From NCBI GenBank assembly GCA_001600615.1, contig BCKK01000004.1, forward strand, positions 1,475,316-1,539,315: a stretch of 64,000 nt of DNA, in the 5' to 3' direction. The position numbers were made by a program, and so were the translations under genes. The notes beneath the pieces are model-generated. The model searched no databases. It was not told the DNA's origin and saw nothing but the letters and a program-made list of their open reading frames with translations. This DNA comes from Dioszegia crocea (lineage: Eukaryota > Basidiomycota > Tremellomycetes > Tremellales > Bulleribasidiaceae). Shown here piece by piece: positions 49,182 through 59,780 of this stretch. Each line of letters starts with the position of its first letter. The first letter of the stretch is position 1.

Positions 49182-50763
49182 ATGCCTGCCCTCTACTATA
49201 GTCAGGATACCGAAACGTTACTCTCGAATGGCGTTTGGAGAAGGGCTACGGGGGATAAGGACTGGTTCCATCAAAATTCTAGTATGTCGCTGTGTTCACT
49301 AAGACTCGTCAATGGAGCTGACTCGTATAGCAACAATCTACATCCTTATCTCAGCAGCCATCACTATCCTCAGCACAATCATCATCTTCCTCTTCTGGAA
49401 CATTGTCCTTCGAAAGAGACTTCGCGCTCGGGGATTTTGTCTACCCACCAGCCGTCGGCCGAAAGTCCCCATTACCGATCTATCCAACCACTCAGACGCA
49501 TATTCGACATACTGTGACGATAGTGACGAGGAGGAGGTTGATGAGAAGGCGCGATGGCAGAGACGGACGATCCGGATCGATTGGGCTGATCCAGCCAAGC
49601 GGCGGTCGAGTTTCTTTGCGGGGGCAGGGAGGCCTCCGCCAAGTGTCAAGAGGGGAAGGGCTCAGCTGTGGGATGCGGAAGGACGAGATAGGTTGTTGTC
49701 TCATCGGGAGACGGAGGCGGGGTATGGCCAAAGGGCAGCGTCGTCATTCGCAAGTCAACCGCCTATGTCGCCTGTCAATCGGACGCAGGCGTCAATGGCG
49801 AAAATGGAATACCAAGCCGACGCTCGTGAGCGCTATGGCCATACCTCCCGCCCTTCTCACTCTTCGACTTTCGGCCCTTCCGCCCGTTCTGCCCACCGGC
49901 CGCTCCAGAACCCCTTCTCCGACCCGGAACCGACCCATATCGGCCCACGGTCATCTACAATCCCTACTCAACCCGGTGTCAAGCCGCACTACCACCCTTA
50001 TCCCATGTTCGCACTCTCCTCCGCACCTGTCGTTGTCGTCCTTCCCAAGACAGACTTGAGGTACGGCGATAAGCCAGCATACCTCCCTTGTCCCGTCAAC
50101 ATCCTCGGCTCATATACCTCCACGCCCCCTCTCACACCTTCATCCTCCAGCTCATCACTATCTTCCGGGTCCTCATCCTCCCATCTGGCCACTCCCCAAT
50201 CACATCCTTACCCAATATCCACCACTCCGGTCAATCACCGCCCTACGCCACCGTCATCTCCACCCCCACTAGTCATTTCTCACCCCTATATACCTCGTCC
50301 TTCACATATCGGCTTCTCCGACTCTCACTCCCCTCACACACCTTGGAAGTCTTTCCGGGACAGCTTCAGAGCCGTACCATCCCGTACAGATGGAGAAAAG
50401 GACGAATACGACCACTATCAACTCCCCATTATTCGTCCCGGAAGCTCATTCGCTCCAGCATTTACGAATAACCTCGATAAGGAGCATAGGGAGAGGGCCC
50501 GGGATCGGATATCGACCATGTCGACGGCGTCAGGCAGGCCTGACAGGTCGTCTAGGATGTACGAGCAATTATGGGTTGATGCGGATGAGCCTGGTCCAGG
50601 TGGAAGAGGAGGTGGTTATCGGGAATCTACATCGCGCATCTCGTCGATATACCCTCCTGCCAATTTGTCATCTCGCGGGCGAGATGGTGGCTCATCATTC
50701 GCAGTGGCGAAGACGGCGAGGCGGACGAGACCGAGTCCATTAGGGCAGATCAACGAGATTTGA
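49182..50763 (+). CDS. Single-pass membrane protein with Ser/Pro-rich cytosolic tail, paralogue 2
   Basis: About 510 aa. Exon 1 (49182-49281) gives MPALYYSQDTETLLSN, then DKDWFHQNS; exon 2 (49331-50763) begins with a transmembrane segment IYILISAAITILSTIIIFLF followed by the basic stop-transfer RKRLRARGFCLP. The tail has acidic, Ser/Pro and Arg/Gly-rich parts and ends PSPLGQINEI. It is a tandem duplicate of paralogue 1, same strand and same intron phase (phase 1 after the NS). No Pfam-like domain recognised. It could be a cell-surface or ER/plasma-membrane scaffold, but I infer nothing firm. Confidence 0.65.
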
Positions 50764-51501
50764 GCTGGGGTTGGAATTGAGGTGTATTCTGGGCATTGGA
50801 TTATAATCTGGGAACGCACACATGCATAGATTGCTGGTGTATTGTGCAATTAGGGTGGGGTCCGCCTGTATTGAAGGTGGCGGCGGATGACCTGAAACTT
50901 GGGACGAAAAATGTGAAACGCGCCACTCTTGCCGGTCAACCTCGGACTCGCTCTCAATCTGTCGCCCTTTTCCCAGGGATGTCAAGCGGTGCTGCAAAGG
51001 CAGAAAGGATCATCGGCTATGACGTGCAGCACAGCTACATCCTAACATGATACACAGCAGGCCTCGCCGATGGAGTTTTCGTGCATTCTGGCCCCGAGCG
51101 TCAAGAGGGACGGTGTGTGTGTGCTGGTGGCGACAACAAAAGAAGCTTTCACCCTGTCGCATCTTCACTCAATTGACTCTTTTGACTGTCAATACCTCGC
51201 GGAGACTATTGTCTTCTTCTACTTGATCATATGGGGACGAGGCTCACATCGTAGGCAGACGATCAATACATCTCAGTGACATTCCAGCCAAAGACCCCCT
51301 CTTATCTCTTCACTCAACATTCACGCTCGACCCTCAAACTCTAATCTTCTACCATCTCCTTCGACATAGCCCACCATATCCTCCACCCCGACCTCACCTC
51401 TCCCCTTTCTCTTCTTCCTCCAACAGTCCCGCCGAGCGACACTCCAGACCGACCTCGTCCACCGCCAGGCCCAAACCCAAAAACAGCGCGAAAGGGAGTA
51501 T
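50764..51501. other. Intergenic
   Basis: About 740 bp; promoter side of the Met/Gly-rich gene. No distinct motif beyond a pyrimidine-rich stretch just upstream of that gene. Confidence 0.45.
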
Positions 51502-53444
51502 ATGATGCAAGGGGGATACTATCAGCAACAACCGGGGATGATGAATGGCATGGGCCAGATGGGGATGAACGGGATGGGCCAAATGGGGCAGATGGGTATG
51601 AACCCAATGATGGCTCAAATGGGACAAGGAGGGAATATGATGATGCCTGGCCAACAAGGTATGATGGGTGGCGGTATGATGAATGGCATGGGTATGAACC
51701 CGATGATGCAGGGTGGAATGGGGATGGGGATTCAGGGCATGGCAGGGGGTCATATGCAGGCTATGCCCGGTATGGGGGGGCAAGGGATGATCCAGGGTAT
51801 GAATATGCCTGGGATGATGCCTGGTGGAGGGGTCGTGCCCGGGGCTGGGCTGGGGATGTTGGGCGGTAATGCCTGGAGGAATTTGGTTAGTCTGAGCTGC
51901 CCCTTGGGAAGTCTGTATGTGAGAATTGAGCTGATCAGCAGGACTATAATTACAGCTTGCCCCAATTGGGTTACAAGCCCGATGCGACTTGGTCACCTTG
52001 GGATCTGGTAAGTCAGCCTTCTTTTCCATGCTATCAGTGAATAAGAAGACTGCTGACCAGACCAGGCGACCAGAGCGTACACTGGCGAGCGTCTCGAGCG
52101 GGGATTCTTCGACAATATCGTGAGTACCGACGCTCTCTGCCCTGTCCTCCTCCCATTCGCTTGCTTCACTGCCCGCTGCCTCTCGCTGACTTATCCCAGA
52201 TCTCATCCCTCTCCAACTTCTTCTCGAACCGCCATCTATCGGAAGAAGCAGCTCGGAACGCCCACAGGCGAGTGTATCATCTCGGTGAAGGCGAAGATAG
52301 CGGGAGTAAGAGTTTGGGAGGAGCGGCAGCTTATCAGGCTTTCTTGTGAGTTGGCTTTCGCGGGATTCGGTTCAGCGCGCTCAGTAACTCATACCCGTAG
52401 ACATTGGGACAGAGACCATCAGTCCCTGTACCACAGTTTCCCAACTAGCGAGAATAGGGAGCGACTGGTTGCGCTTGCTGTGGCCGAGTGTAAGTCTTGC
52501 CTGGTCTGGCGGTGATTCAGCCTGATTGTTAACCTCGGCCAAGCTGTAGATCATTGCTGACATACAGTGTTCCGACTCTGGGATTCGGTCCAGCCTCGAT
52601 CTTCGCGCGCCAGTATTGAAGATGCTGCGCAGTACGCTGCTGCAACCGCTAAGTATCTCTTTGACCGAGTGAGTCTATCCGTCTCGCACCCTAGCCTCGA
52701 CACTCTCGGAGTATCGCTCTCGCCCAATCGTATACACAGCTGACCATACAGCACTACGACATGCAAGGTCAACACGGCCACCACGGGCACGGAAGTATGA
52801 GTGGGCGTGGCGGTCGACATGCGGGGTACGGGGCGGATGACGAGAGTGACGGCGAGTCCGAAGGTCGAGGTCGGGGACACAGGCGAAGTATGTACGGTCG
52901 TAAGTCTCTCTCTAACTTTTGCGAGGTGCCGCTGACGCAAAGTAGAACCCGGCTACAATGGCCAAATGATGTCGGGCCAAGGAATGATGGGTATGAGTCC
53001 CGGTATCATGAATGGCCAGCAAGGGATGATGCAGCCTGGTATGATGCAAGGTATGGGAGGGATGATGCAGGGTGGACCGGGTGGGGTGAATATGAACCCT
53101 ATGATGATGGTCAGTTTGTCCATGGTCTGCCTAGAGGAACCGAAGCTGACCCAGTTTGTCCATGGTCTGCCTAGAGGAACCGAAGCTGACCCTATTAGCC
53201 AGGATCGATGTTGCCGCAGGGGATGCACGGGCAGATGGGCGAGGCGCAGGCTGTTCCAGTGAGTTCAACTGACATTCCGATGAGTCGTAAAAGCTGACGC
53301 GCACAGGGCATGCACCCATACTCGTACGGGCCCACCGGTGGCGTAGCAATGGGCAACCAGCCGATCGACCAGATGGGTAACCCGACTTTCCCAGGCGGAC
53401 CAGGTAGGGCGACATACGGATATGGCCAGCCGAGGTACTACTAG
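51502..53444 (+). CDS. Met/Gly-rich low-complexity protein with a central conserved-looking helical region
   Basis: I do not recognise the family. Eleven exons; the N-terminus is almost only Met, Gly, Gln and Asn (GMNGMGQMGQMGMNP style). The middle joins to DYNYSLPQLGYKPDATWSPW and a helical part, FDNIISSLSNFFSNRHLSEE, LGGAAAYQAFLHWDRDHQSL, NRERLVALAVAELFRLWD and ASIEDAAQYAAATAKYLFDR. Then a His/Gly/acidic linker and a second Met/Gly-rich region up to the final PGRATYGYGQPRYY. The last introns are 52900-52945, 53110-53198 and 53259-53306. Intron 53110-53198 contains a perfect 40-bp tandem duplication. A prion-like or condensate-forming protein is an inference from composition only. Confidence 0.6.
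53112..53191 (+). repeat. Perfect 40-bp tandem duplication inside an intron
   Basis: Copies at 53112-53151 and 53152-53191, identical. Each includes a GAAGCTGACC branch-like end. Without one copy the intron would be about 49 nt, typical here. Confidence 0.9.
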
Positions 53445-53930
53445 GTTGGGCAATGTCGGTATCGGAGCTGGGTCGATAGCGCTGTCGATGTTGCTGGATA
53501 CGGACGGTCTAGGGCAGGGTGAAGGTGTATATAGGCAGAATGAGGGGATTGTCGATATTGTACAGGGGCGCGATGGGGATTTATGCGGTCGATGCTGTAA
53601 ATAATAGGCTGAGGAGGATTGTGGTTGGTAACGACATGCAAGCATTGTGCTGTGATCAGTGCGTCGGAACGGCAATCAGAGCATGGCCACCGATCTCCCT
53701 AGTGACTCGAGCGCAATTGCCATGTGTTTTCTCCCCCGTCGACCACCAGACGCAAAGATGCCCGCAACCACCAGCTTCGCCACTCTCCGAACCTCACAGA
53801 CGCACATACCACAACTCCGATTCTGATGCAAGTAGGATACATTCACACAAATAATGCGTCGAATGAAAATCCCCAAACCAAACCCCAGCCAACAAACCAC
53901 CTGTCCGAAGCTCGAAAGATATCCCACTCT
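53445..53930. other. Convergent intergenic region
   Basis: About 490 bp between the Met/Gly-rich gene and eS24, tail to tail. Nothing further seen. Confidence 0.5.
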
Positions 53931-54848
53931 CTACTTCTTCTTGGCGTCTCCGGCCTTCGACTTGGCTGTTCCTCGGACCTGAAGTTATCAGCAATTGCCA
54001 TGCCATTGACTAGTAGAGTTATGACTGACCTTCTTCGATCGGTTCTTTCGCTCCTTGCGGAGTTTGCGGGATGGCTTGACAACCTTCTCGGCGAGGCCGC
54101 TCTGATATTGTCAGTTGAAGTCTTGTGCGAATTAAAGTAGATATGGTGCAGAAGGGCATGGTCGCCACGCCTGGGCCATACAGCCTACAGCCTCTCCTAT
54201 GATCCTTCCCTATCCGCCAATTTTTCCAGCACTCCCCCTCTGGAATTTCCCCAAATCCCCATCCGATGCCGATTCAAATGCAAACTTGGCACAAAAACTC
54301 ACCCTGACTAGCCGGTACTTGGGCTCGAACTTCTTCTGGCTCTCCTCGTCATCGTAAACCAATCCGAAACCCTGGCTCAAGCCACCACCAAACTTGGTCT
54401 GGAGACCAAAGACAACCACACGCTTGGCATCCGTCTTGTATAGGGCGGCAAGCTTGGTGCCGATCTCGGAGCGTGAGACGTTGGGGCGGGAAGGGTGGAG
54501 GACGGTGAGGACGAATTGCTTGCGGTTAAGCAGACGGTTGGTGATGAATTTGGAAGTTCGGAGGGTGACGGCGCCTTGGGGGTCCTGAAGGATTAGCATT
54601 TGTCCATGTAGATTGTGGGGCAGCAGATGCCGCAGCAGCAGCAAGCAAGTGTCGAGCGCCTCCCAGCTGCCGTTCCATCCGCATCCACGCCGATGCCCAA
54701 TTCCTCGACTCCGATCCGCCTATCCCTATCATCCTATTTGCCATCCTCCGCCCGATATCCGCCTCACTCCCACTTCGTTCGCGCTGCTCGGTTCCTCCGC
54801 TGTGCGCTTATGCTGCTGCTGCTGTGCTATGTGTCGATAACTTACCAT
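53931..54848 (-). CDS. RPS24: Cytosolic ribosomal protein eS24
   Basis: Small-subunit ribosomal protein. Four exons: 54848-54846 (the ATG alone), 54584-54303, 54101-54030 and about 53978-53931. The ATG is followed at once by GTAAGT; the protein continues [20 protein letters not shown], then [40 protein letters not shown] with [12 protein letters not shown], and FEPKYRLVR joined to [20 protein letters not shown]. The final exon gives [15 protein letters not shown]. Two introns are long for this window (54585-54845 and 54102-54302), as is common for ribosomal-protein genes. I searched the sense strand of both for box C/D or H/ACA snoRNA motifs and found none convincing. The 54029 donor is GTCAGT. 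Confidence 0.95.
54585..54845 (-). other. Long first intron of eS24 with complementary CAG and CTG tracts
   Basis: Near the donor the pre-mRNA has an AGCACAGCAGCAGCAGCA run (about 54811-54828) and near the acceptor TGCTGCTGCTGCGG (about 54632-54645). They could pair and loop out about 165 nt. Confidence 0.55.
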
Positions 54849-55529
54849 GATGGGCAACGAGTCTACACCGATTAGAACTTGAAGGATGAAGCTAAGAAGG
54901 GAGAGACTGTCACTCACTCACCCAAAATTGATCACGCGGGGAATCGCCACACTCCCCCCCGGAGTTTCGCGGCGTTTCTCACAAAGCGGGATCAAACCAA
55001 ACATGCCGGTCTGGGATGACGTAACCATTTTGCCACCCAAAGCACATTCCATGCATCATGCCCGATTCTATGATCAGGTGTGCATGTACACCTCAGCCTT
55101 CCGACACTATGTACAAGCTGCGTACCTCCATTGATCGCTGTTCCAGAGGAACGTGAGAAGATCCCCGTCTAGACACGATTGCGCCACTGGATGCGGCGCT
55201 CGATATCCCCGCAAGAAGCGGAACGGCGACATCGCATGCCCCAACATCTCGCTCTGCTCAGCAGCCGAATGGCTAATCCTCTTACGCGTTTACCCGGCCA
55301 GTCTGATCTCCTTAAACACATACGCTAATCATCGTTTCTCTTGCTAACACACGGAAGTTTGTTCGCTAAGCTAATGTCTGCTCGGATTCCCGAGGGAGTC
55401 AGAGATTACTAGGACCACCTCCAATGCATCGCTAGGTATCATTATCCCATCTTCCCTTCCCGTCGCTGTTCGAGATCCTTGCCCCACAAGATCACTGCGG
55501 CAATGCTCGGCATCGAACTCCGATACAGC
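54849..55529. other. Intergenic, promoter side of eS24
   Basis: About 680 bp. A C-rich run (ACTCCCCCCCGG near 54950) may be part of the ribosomal-protein promoter. No gene. Confidence 0.4.
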
Positions 55530-56240
55530 TCAGGCGTCTCGTACTGGATCATAAAAGCTCAAAATTCGTCGCGCTTCAGTGACGGTCGTATCGACAGGTC
55601 CGAGGCTCGAGGCGGATGCGTAAGACGAAGAGGGGGCTGGAGGAGGTGCCGAAGCTGGGATGTGCACCATTCGGCACGTGTACAGGCAACGGACCACTTG
55701 ACCTTCCACTTGAATCCAACCTGAACTCCCCGGGCCGTACTCGGTGCGAGACCCGTCACATTGGAGATCGGCGAATATGAGCGACCCTGGAGAGCCGGTG
55801 GTGGTTGATGCTCCTTGCTTGACGTCAATTTGAACCCCGCTGGCCACGTCTCGACTGTTCCAAGGAGCGTCGTCTTCTCTGGATGCCAACATCGTGACGT
55901 CGTGAAGCTTCCAATCCAGTGTGATCGGAGTGTCCGCACCCCACCTTGAAAGAACTTTCCAGGCCTTACCCAGGATAGGGAAATTCGGAGGGTATCTGGA
56001 GATCTTATTGAGCGCGCAATCAGCTCGGAGCCTTTTTGCAAGTCCCGAAGCAGTATTTTCTGTGTCGCATGTGATCTCAAGGGCGACTTTCAGGTTTCCG
56101 GTGTAGTAATTGGCATCGGGTATCGGATGAGTACCGATGTTGTGAAGGGTGTAGAGCTGGTGCTCGCGAGGGGATATGGTGGAGGCGAAAGTGGCAGACT
56201 TGGGCTTGATACTCTTGATCGGGGATTCTGTGTCGGCCAT
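55530..56240 (-). CDS. Hypothetical protein, 236 aa
   Basis: Single open frame, no introns needed, starting MADTESPIKSIKPKS. It has no domain I recognise. It contains two short Cys-bearing stretches (LEITCDTENTA and RADCALNKIS), a beta-rich appearance (PITLDWKLHDVTML, SGWIQVEGQVVRC) and a Pro/Ser/Ala-rich linker before a C-terminal EARRILSFYDPVRDA. No signal peptide or membrane segment. Lack of introns and lack of motifs leave it uncertain, but a clean 711-nt ORF of this composition is likely real. Confidence 0.5.
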   Translation of the reverse strand: MADTESPIKSIKPKSATFASTISPREHQLYTLHNIGTHPIPDANYYTGNLKVALEITCDTENTASGLAKRLRADCALNKISRYPPNFPILGKAWKVLSRWGADTPITLDWKLHDVTMLASREDDAPWNSRDVASGVQIDVKQGASTTTGSPGSLIFADLQCDGSRTEYGPGSSGWIQVEGQVVRCLYTCRMVHIPASAPPPAPSSSYASASSLGPVDTTVTEARRILSFYDPVRDA

Positions 56241-57002
56241 TGTGACACTTGTGTAATGTTAAGAACGCAAGGGAAGGATGTGTCGAAGATTGAGCTTGAA
56301 GTACAGAGTGAAGCTGTCCCCTGCTAGTCCCGCTTACCGCCGAGTCGAGCCTCTTGACCTCGTCATACCATGTCTGAGACCATTGTCGGCGATTGAGGAC
56401 GCAGTGACAAAGGTTGGACCGAGGGAGTACCGATCAAGGGATGTCACGTAACGATGCGGTCGCCCCGTACAGCCCCCAAAGCGATGAGGATAGGTACCGA
56501 CTAGATCCGGAAAGGGCTGCGGCCAACGTATCACCAGACTTAGATATGGCTTGAAACCCTGCTAAGCCTCGCTGACCTTTCTCTTCGCTTGGATGACACT
56601 CGGATCAGCTAGATATCAGGGGATCTACCTAAATCTCAGAGTGTGAACCGCGCCAAGACGCTCAGACCTCATTCTGAAACGCCACACTCGCAACAAGCGT
56701 AGATTTGGCGTTTCAGCTTTACCTCCCTCTGCCCCTTGTCCCTCTCCCGGCCGTCCGGACCCAATCTCCGGTTCTAGCATCGTCTCACTATTTCATACAT
56801 CGCTCAGAATATCGTGCATTGCCGCCCTACACCTGAGTTTCCCACTATCGTTCAGCGAATCGACAATCGCGATCACTAGCGAGTCGTCGACCGATTCTGA
56901 GTCCCGACGCGACGCCGGGAGAGAACAAAAAGCTTCTTCCCAGCTCGATACAATCTTTCCTCCGGATCTCGCCGCCCTCACGATAGGAGCAGAAGAGAAG
57001 GG
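56241..57002. other. Divergent region of the hypothetical gene and RIC8
   Basis: About 760 bp. It carries the inverted repeat listed at 56674-56716. No gene seen. Confidence 0.45.
56674..56716. repeat. 11-bp inverted repeat upstream of RIC8
   Basis: CTGAAACGCCA (56674-56684) and TGGCGTTTCAG (56706-56716) with a 21-bp spacer, about 290-330 bp before the RIC8 ATG. The second arm's 11-mer also occurs in the promoter of 7TM copy D at 28839-28849. Confidence 0.6.
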
Positions 57003-59448
57003 ATGACAGCTGCTATAGGAGGATTTGGGCGTATGGTCAATTTGGAGCTGCTGAGCGCGACGCGGTATACCGGAATTAAGGATAGAGTTGGGGAGGTGGA
57101 TCGCGTCAGACGGGAATTACAGGTTATTATCGATGGTGAGTTGTTCTCTCGGATTCTTCTCACGTCCTGCTTGACTTGATGAAACCGTTGATCAGGCTCT
57201 GCGCGTTCCCGTGGACTATTGCTGACCGACTTGTTAGCCGTTCCGACCCAAATTAGTCCGCACGAGAGGACGGCCTATCTCGACGCGATACTGCACGACC
57301 TTGAAGATCGGGAAGATGCAGCGTGGCTCCAATGGCCGGAAGACGGTATGTGTAGCTACTCTATCTCCTGCTGCGCCTGCTGACATTTCAGTCTATCTCT
57401 CGGCGTTGACATGCCTGAGGTACCTCGGCCGGAACCCAATGGGATCCACCACGCTCTTTACCCCCCCTCACCTCCAAATCATTCTGTATCACTCTGCCCT
57501 CCCTCTTCCATCTCCGCCTTCGTCATCCTCACATCCTGGCCCTGGACCTGCAAGTGCATCAGCTACAGAGTCTTTACGGATACTGGCCAACCTCCTCGTT
57601 CTCCATCCTGCGGCTCGGGATGCTTTCGTCGATGCTGGCGGAGCTCAAGCACTGGCCTCAGCTTTAGCCGGACGGGACGATCAGGGTATGCTGATCGGGG
57701 GGGATATGGCTGTGGTTGATGGGCCAGAGAGGCTGTTTCTACTAGGGAGATTGACGTTTCTCGCTACCGTGGAGAAGGCCGAAGCTGTCCGGAATATGGT
57801 TGATACAGGGGACATCGTGGAGAGTCTGTGCTATGTGAGTGTGAGACCTGTACCAGAGGTGACATCTAGCTGATTTGACAGCATCTAGTGGCTTTGGCTC
57901 CTATTCCAGTCAACTATAACGCCATCGCCGAGCTGCTGAAGGTCGTCATGAATGTCTTGCGATACTACCCTACTAAAGCAGGCGCTCAGAATGGTCAGAC
58001 GACTGAGGAATGGGACGAGAGATTTGACCCGTACGTGCTCTACTCCCTCAGCGATTCTAATACTTAACATTCTCGCTGACATTACAGCCTCTTGAAATCA
58101 ATCTTGAACATCTTTCATTCCCTTCCCACCTCATCTCTCTCCCCACCACTCTCCACAACCCTCAACACGCTCTTCTCCATCCCCTTCCTCCCGCGCCTTC
58201 TACCCATATGGCACTCTATCCCCGAACCTCCCTCTCCGGCCTCATCTTCCAACTCCGTCCGAAGCCTAATCAACAAAATCTCCAACCTAAACACCTCATC
58301 CGTCTTACGACGCCACTCGTCCACTCGTTCCAACTCTAGTTCAGCCAGCGACGATAGCGAGCCGGCCTTCAGCGGGAATGGCCTGGGGCCACCTACTTCC
58401 CACTCTCGGACTCGAACGTCTTCGGCGCGATCCGCAGGGACTAGCGGGGATTGCAGACGCGTGAAGGGGATACCGACCATTTCTGATCCGGCTGCTTTCC
58501 CGAGCCGAGTCCTCAGTATCCTGGAAGGATGGTTTGACGAGTACATGCCGTATCCCGAAATAGTGGATGAGGTGGGAGAGAAGGTCATGTTGGATGAGGT
58601 GCTCCCGCCGGTGTTGCTCCTGATGGCACGGGCGGCAGCTGGGAGTACGGAGTTCAGGCAGGTATTTAGGGAGCAGCTACTGCCATATGATCTGTAAGTT
58701 CTCCTTCCGCCGCACAGTTGAGAAGCTAACATCTCAGTGATCGTTCACCAGTTGCTGGACCTCTTGAGACCCGCCAAGGTATCCTAGGATCTATTCTCCG
58801 GCTCATGAAGTCTTCAAATCACTTCTCGACCCGCGACTCAGCCGGAGAGTTCCTCTGGTCCGTCTGCGATAGCGATGGTGAGTTACTCCTCCTGTCCACC
58901 TGATAGCAGCAAGCAGCTGACGCTTCGTAGCTACAACTCTTACAGCTGAGATAGGGTACGGAAACGCCGCTGGCTTCTTATTCCAAAAGGGAATCACCGC
59001 ACCGCCAGCAGGCAAGATTGAAGATATCCCGGATGTCCCTTCCAAATCCGCCCCCGCCAGCTCTTCCTCCAGCGCCTCAAATCAACCCCGACACCCCATC
59101 TCATCCCTCTCGGAACCCCTCCCCACATCTGCCGACGTGACCATGACGGCCGAAGAGAAGGAACGCGAGGCCGAGCGGTTGTTCGTGCTCTTTGAAAGAA
59201 TGGAGAGGAATCCTATTATTCGATTGACGCCTGAAGATCCGAGCAATCCAGGGCAGAGTAAGAGTGTGAAGGAAATGATGAGGGATAAAATGACTTCTGG
59301 AGAGTTGGAGGAGAAGGATGCCAGGGCTGAGGAGGAGGAAAGGAGGTTGGCAGCGGAGGGAGATGAGGCGGATGAAGAGCAGGTTAGGAGGGATATGGAG
59401 AGGTATAGGGAACGTAAGGCTAGGTTGGCCAAACCTATGGCGGAGTGA
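57003..59448 (+). CDS. RIC8: Ric8/synembryn, G-alpha chaperone and guanine nucleotide exchange factor
   Basis: Receptor-independent activator and folding chaperone of heterotrimeric G-alpha proteins. Introns: 57136-57237, 57346-57391, 57835-57881, 58031-58087, 58694-58737 and 58878-58930. Armadillo-like helical repeats are seen in VYLSALTCLRYLGRNPMGST, TESLRILANLLVLHPAARDA, RLFLLGRLTFLATVEKAEAV and NYNAIAELLKVVMNVLRYYP. Then a Ser-rich linker and the conserved block VLLLMARAAAGSTEFRQVFR joined to DLDRSPVAGPLETRQGILGS. Next come EFLWSVCDSD, IGYGNAAGFLFQKGI, and the typical end TAEEKEREAERLFVLFERME. The C-terminus is a charged helix. Start at 57003 is the first ATG that gives MTAAIGGFGRMVNLELL. 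Well matched to fungal Ric8. Confidence 0.9.
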
Positions 59449-59780
59449 GATGGTCGGCAGGGTGAGAGCTGAATCGATGGACGAGCACGGCTGGGTAATG
59501 GATTATAATGAGATTCTGTCGTTGGTGACTGTATGTCAAAATATAATGAATCAGCTTGGACAGACGGATAATGAGAGGCATTGACGGCTGCGTTGAATCT
59601 CGCTTGAGATGATTGATTGTTTTACATGTGAATGCGGTACACGTCTTTTGGTAGGGCGAAGGTACCGAGCCCTTCACTCTGGATACCACTGCTCCCCACC
59701 TCGCCGCTCTCCAGTGTGCTGCTCGCTCCCACACCACCAGCACCTCGCCCTCGTATCATAACACCAGACCCTCTCGCCAC

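Noticed and set aside
49403..50059. 218-codon +2-frame ORF inside the second single-pass membrane protein
   Set aside because: It overlaps a supported gene in another frame, is Arg/Ser-rich without motif, and no splice sites fit.
51394..52206. Long minus-strand ORF of 270 codons rich in His and Pro
   Set aside because: It is antisense to the Met/Gly-rich tract; repeated ATG and GGN codons read as CAT and CCN on the other strand, so the length is an artefact of repetition.
54102..54845. Intronic snoRNA in the eS24 introns
   Set aside because: No C/C' (RUGAUGA) with matching D box (CUGA) flanked by a terminal stem, and no convincing H/ACA pair of hairpins.
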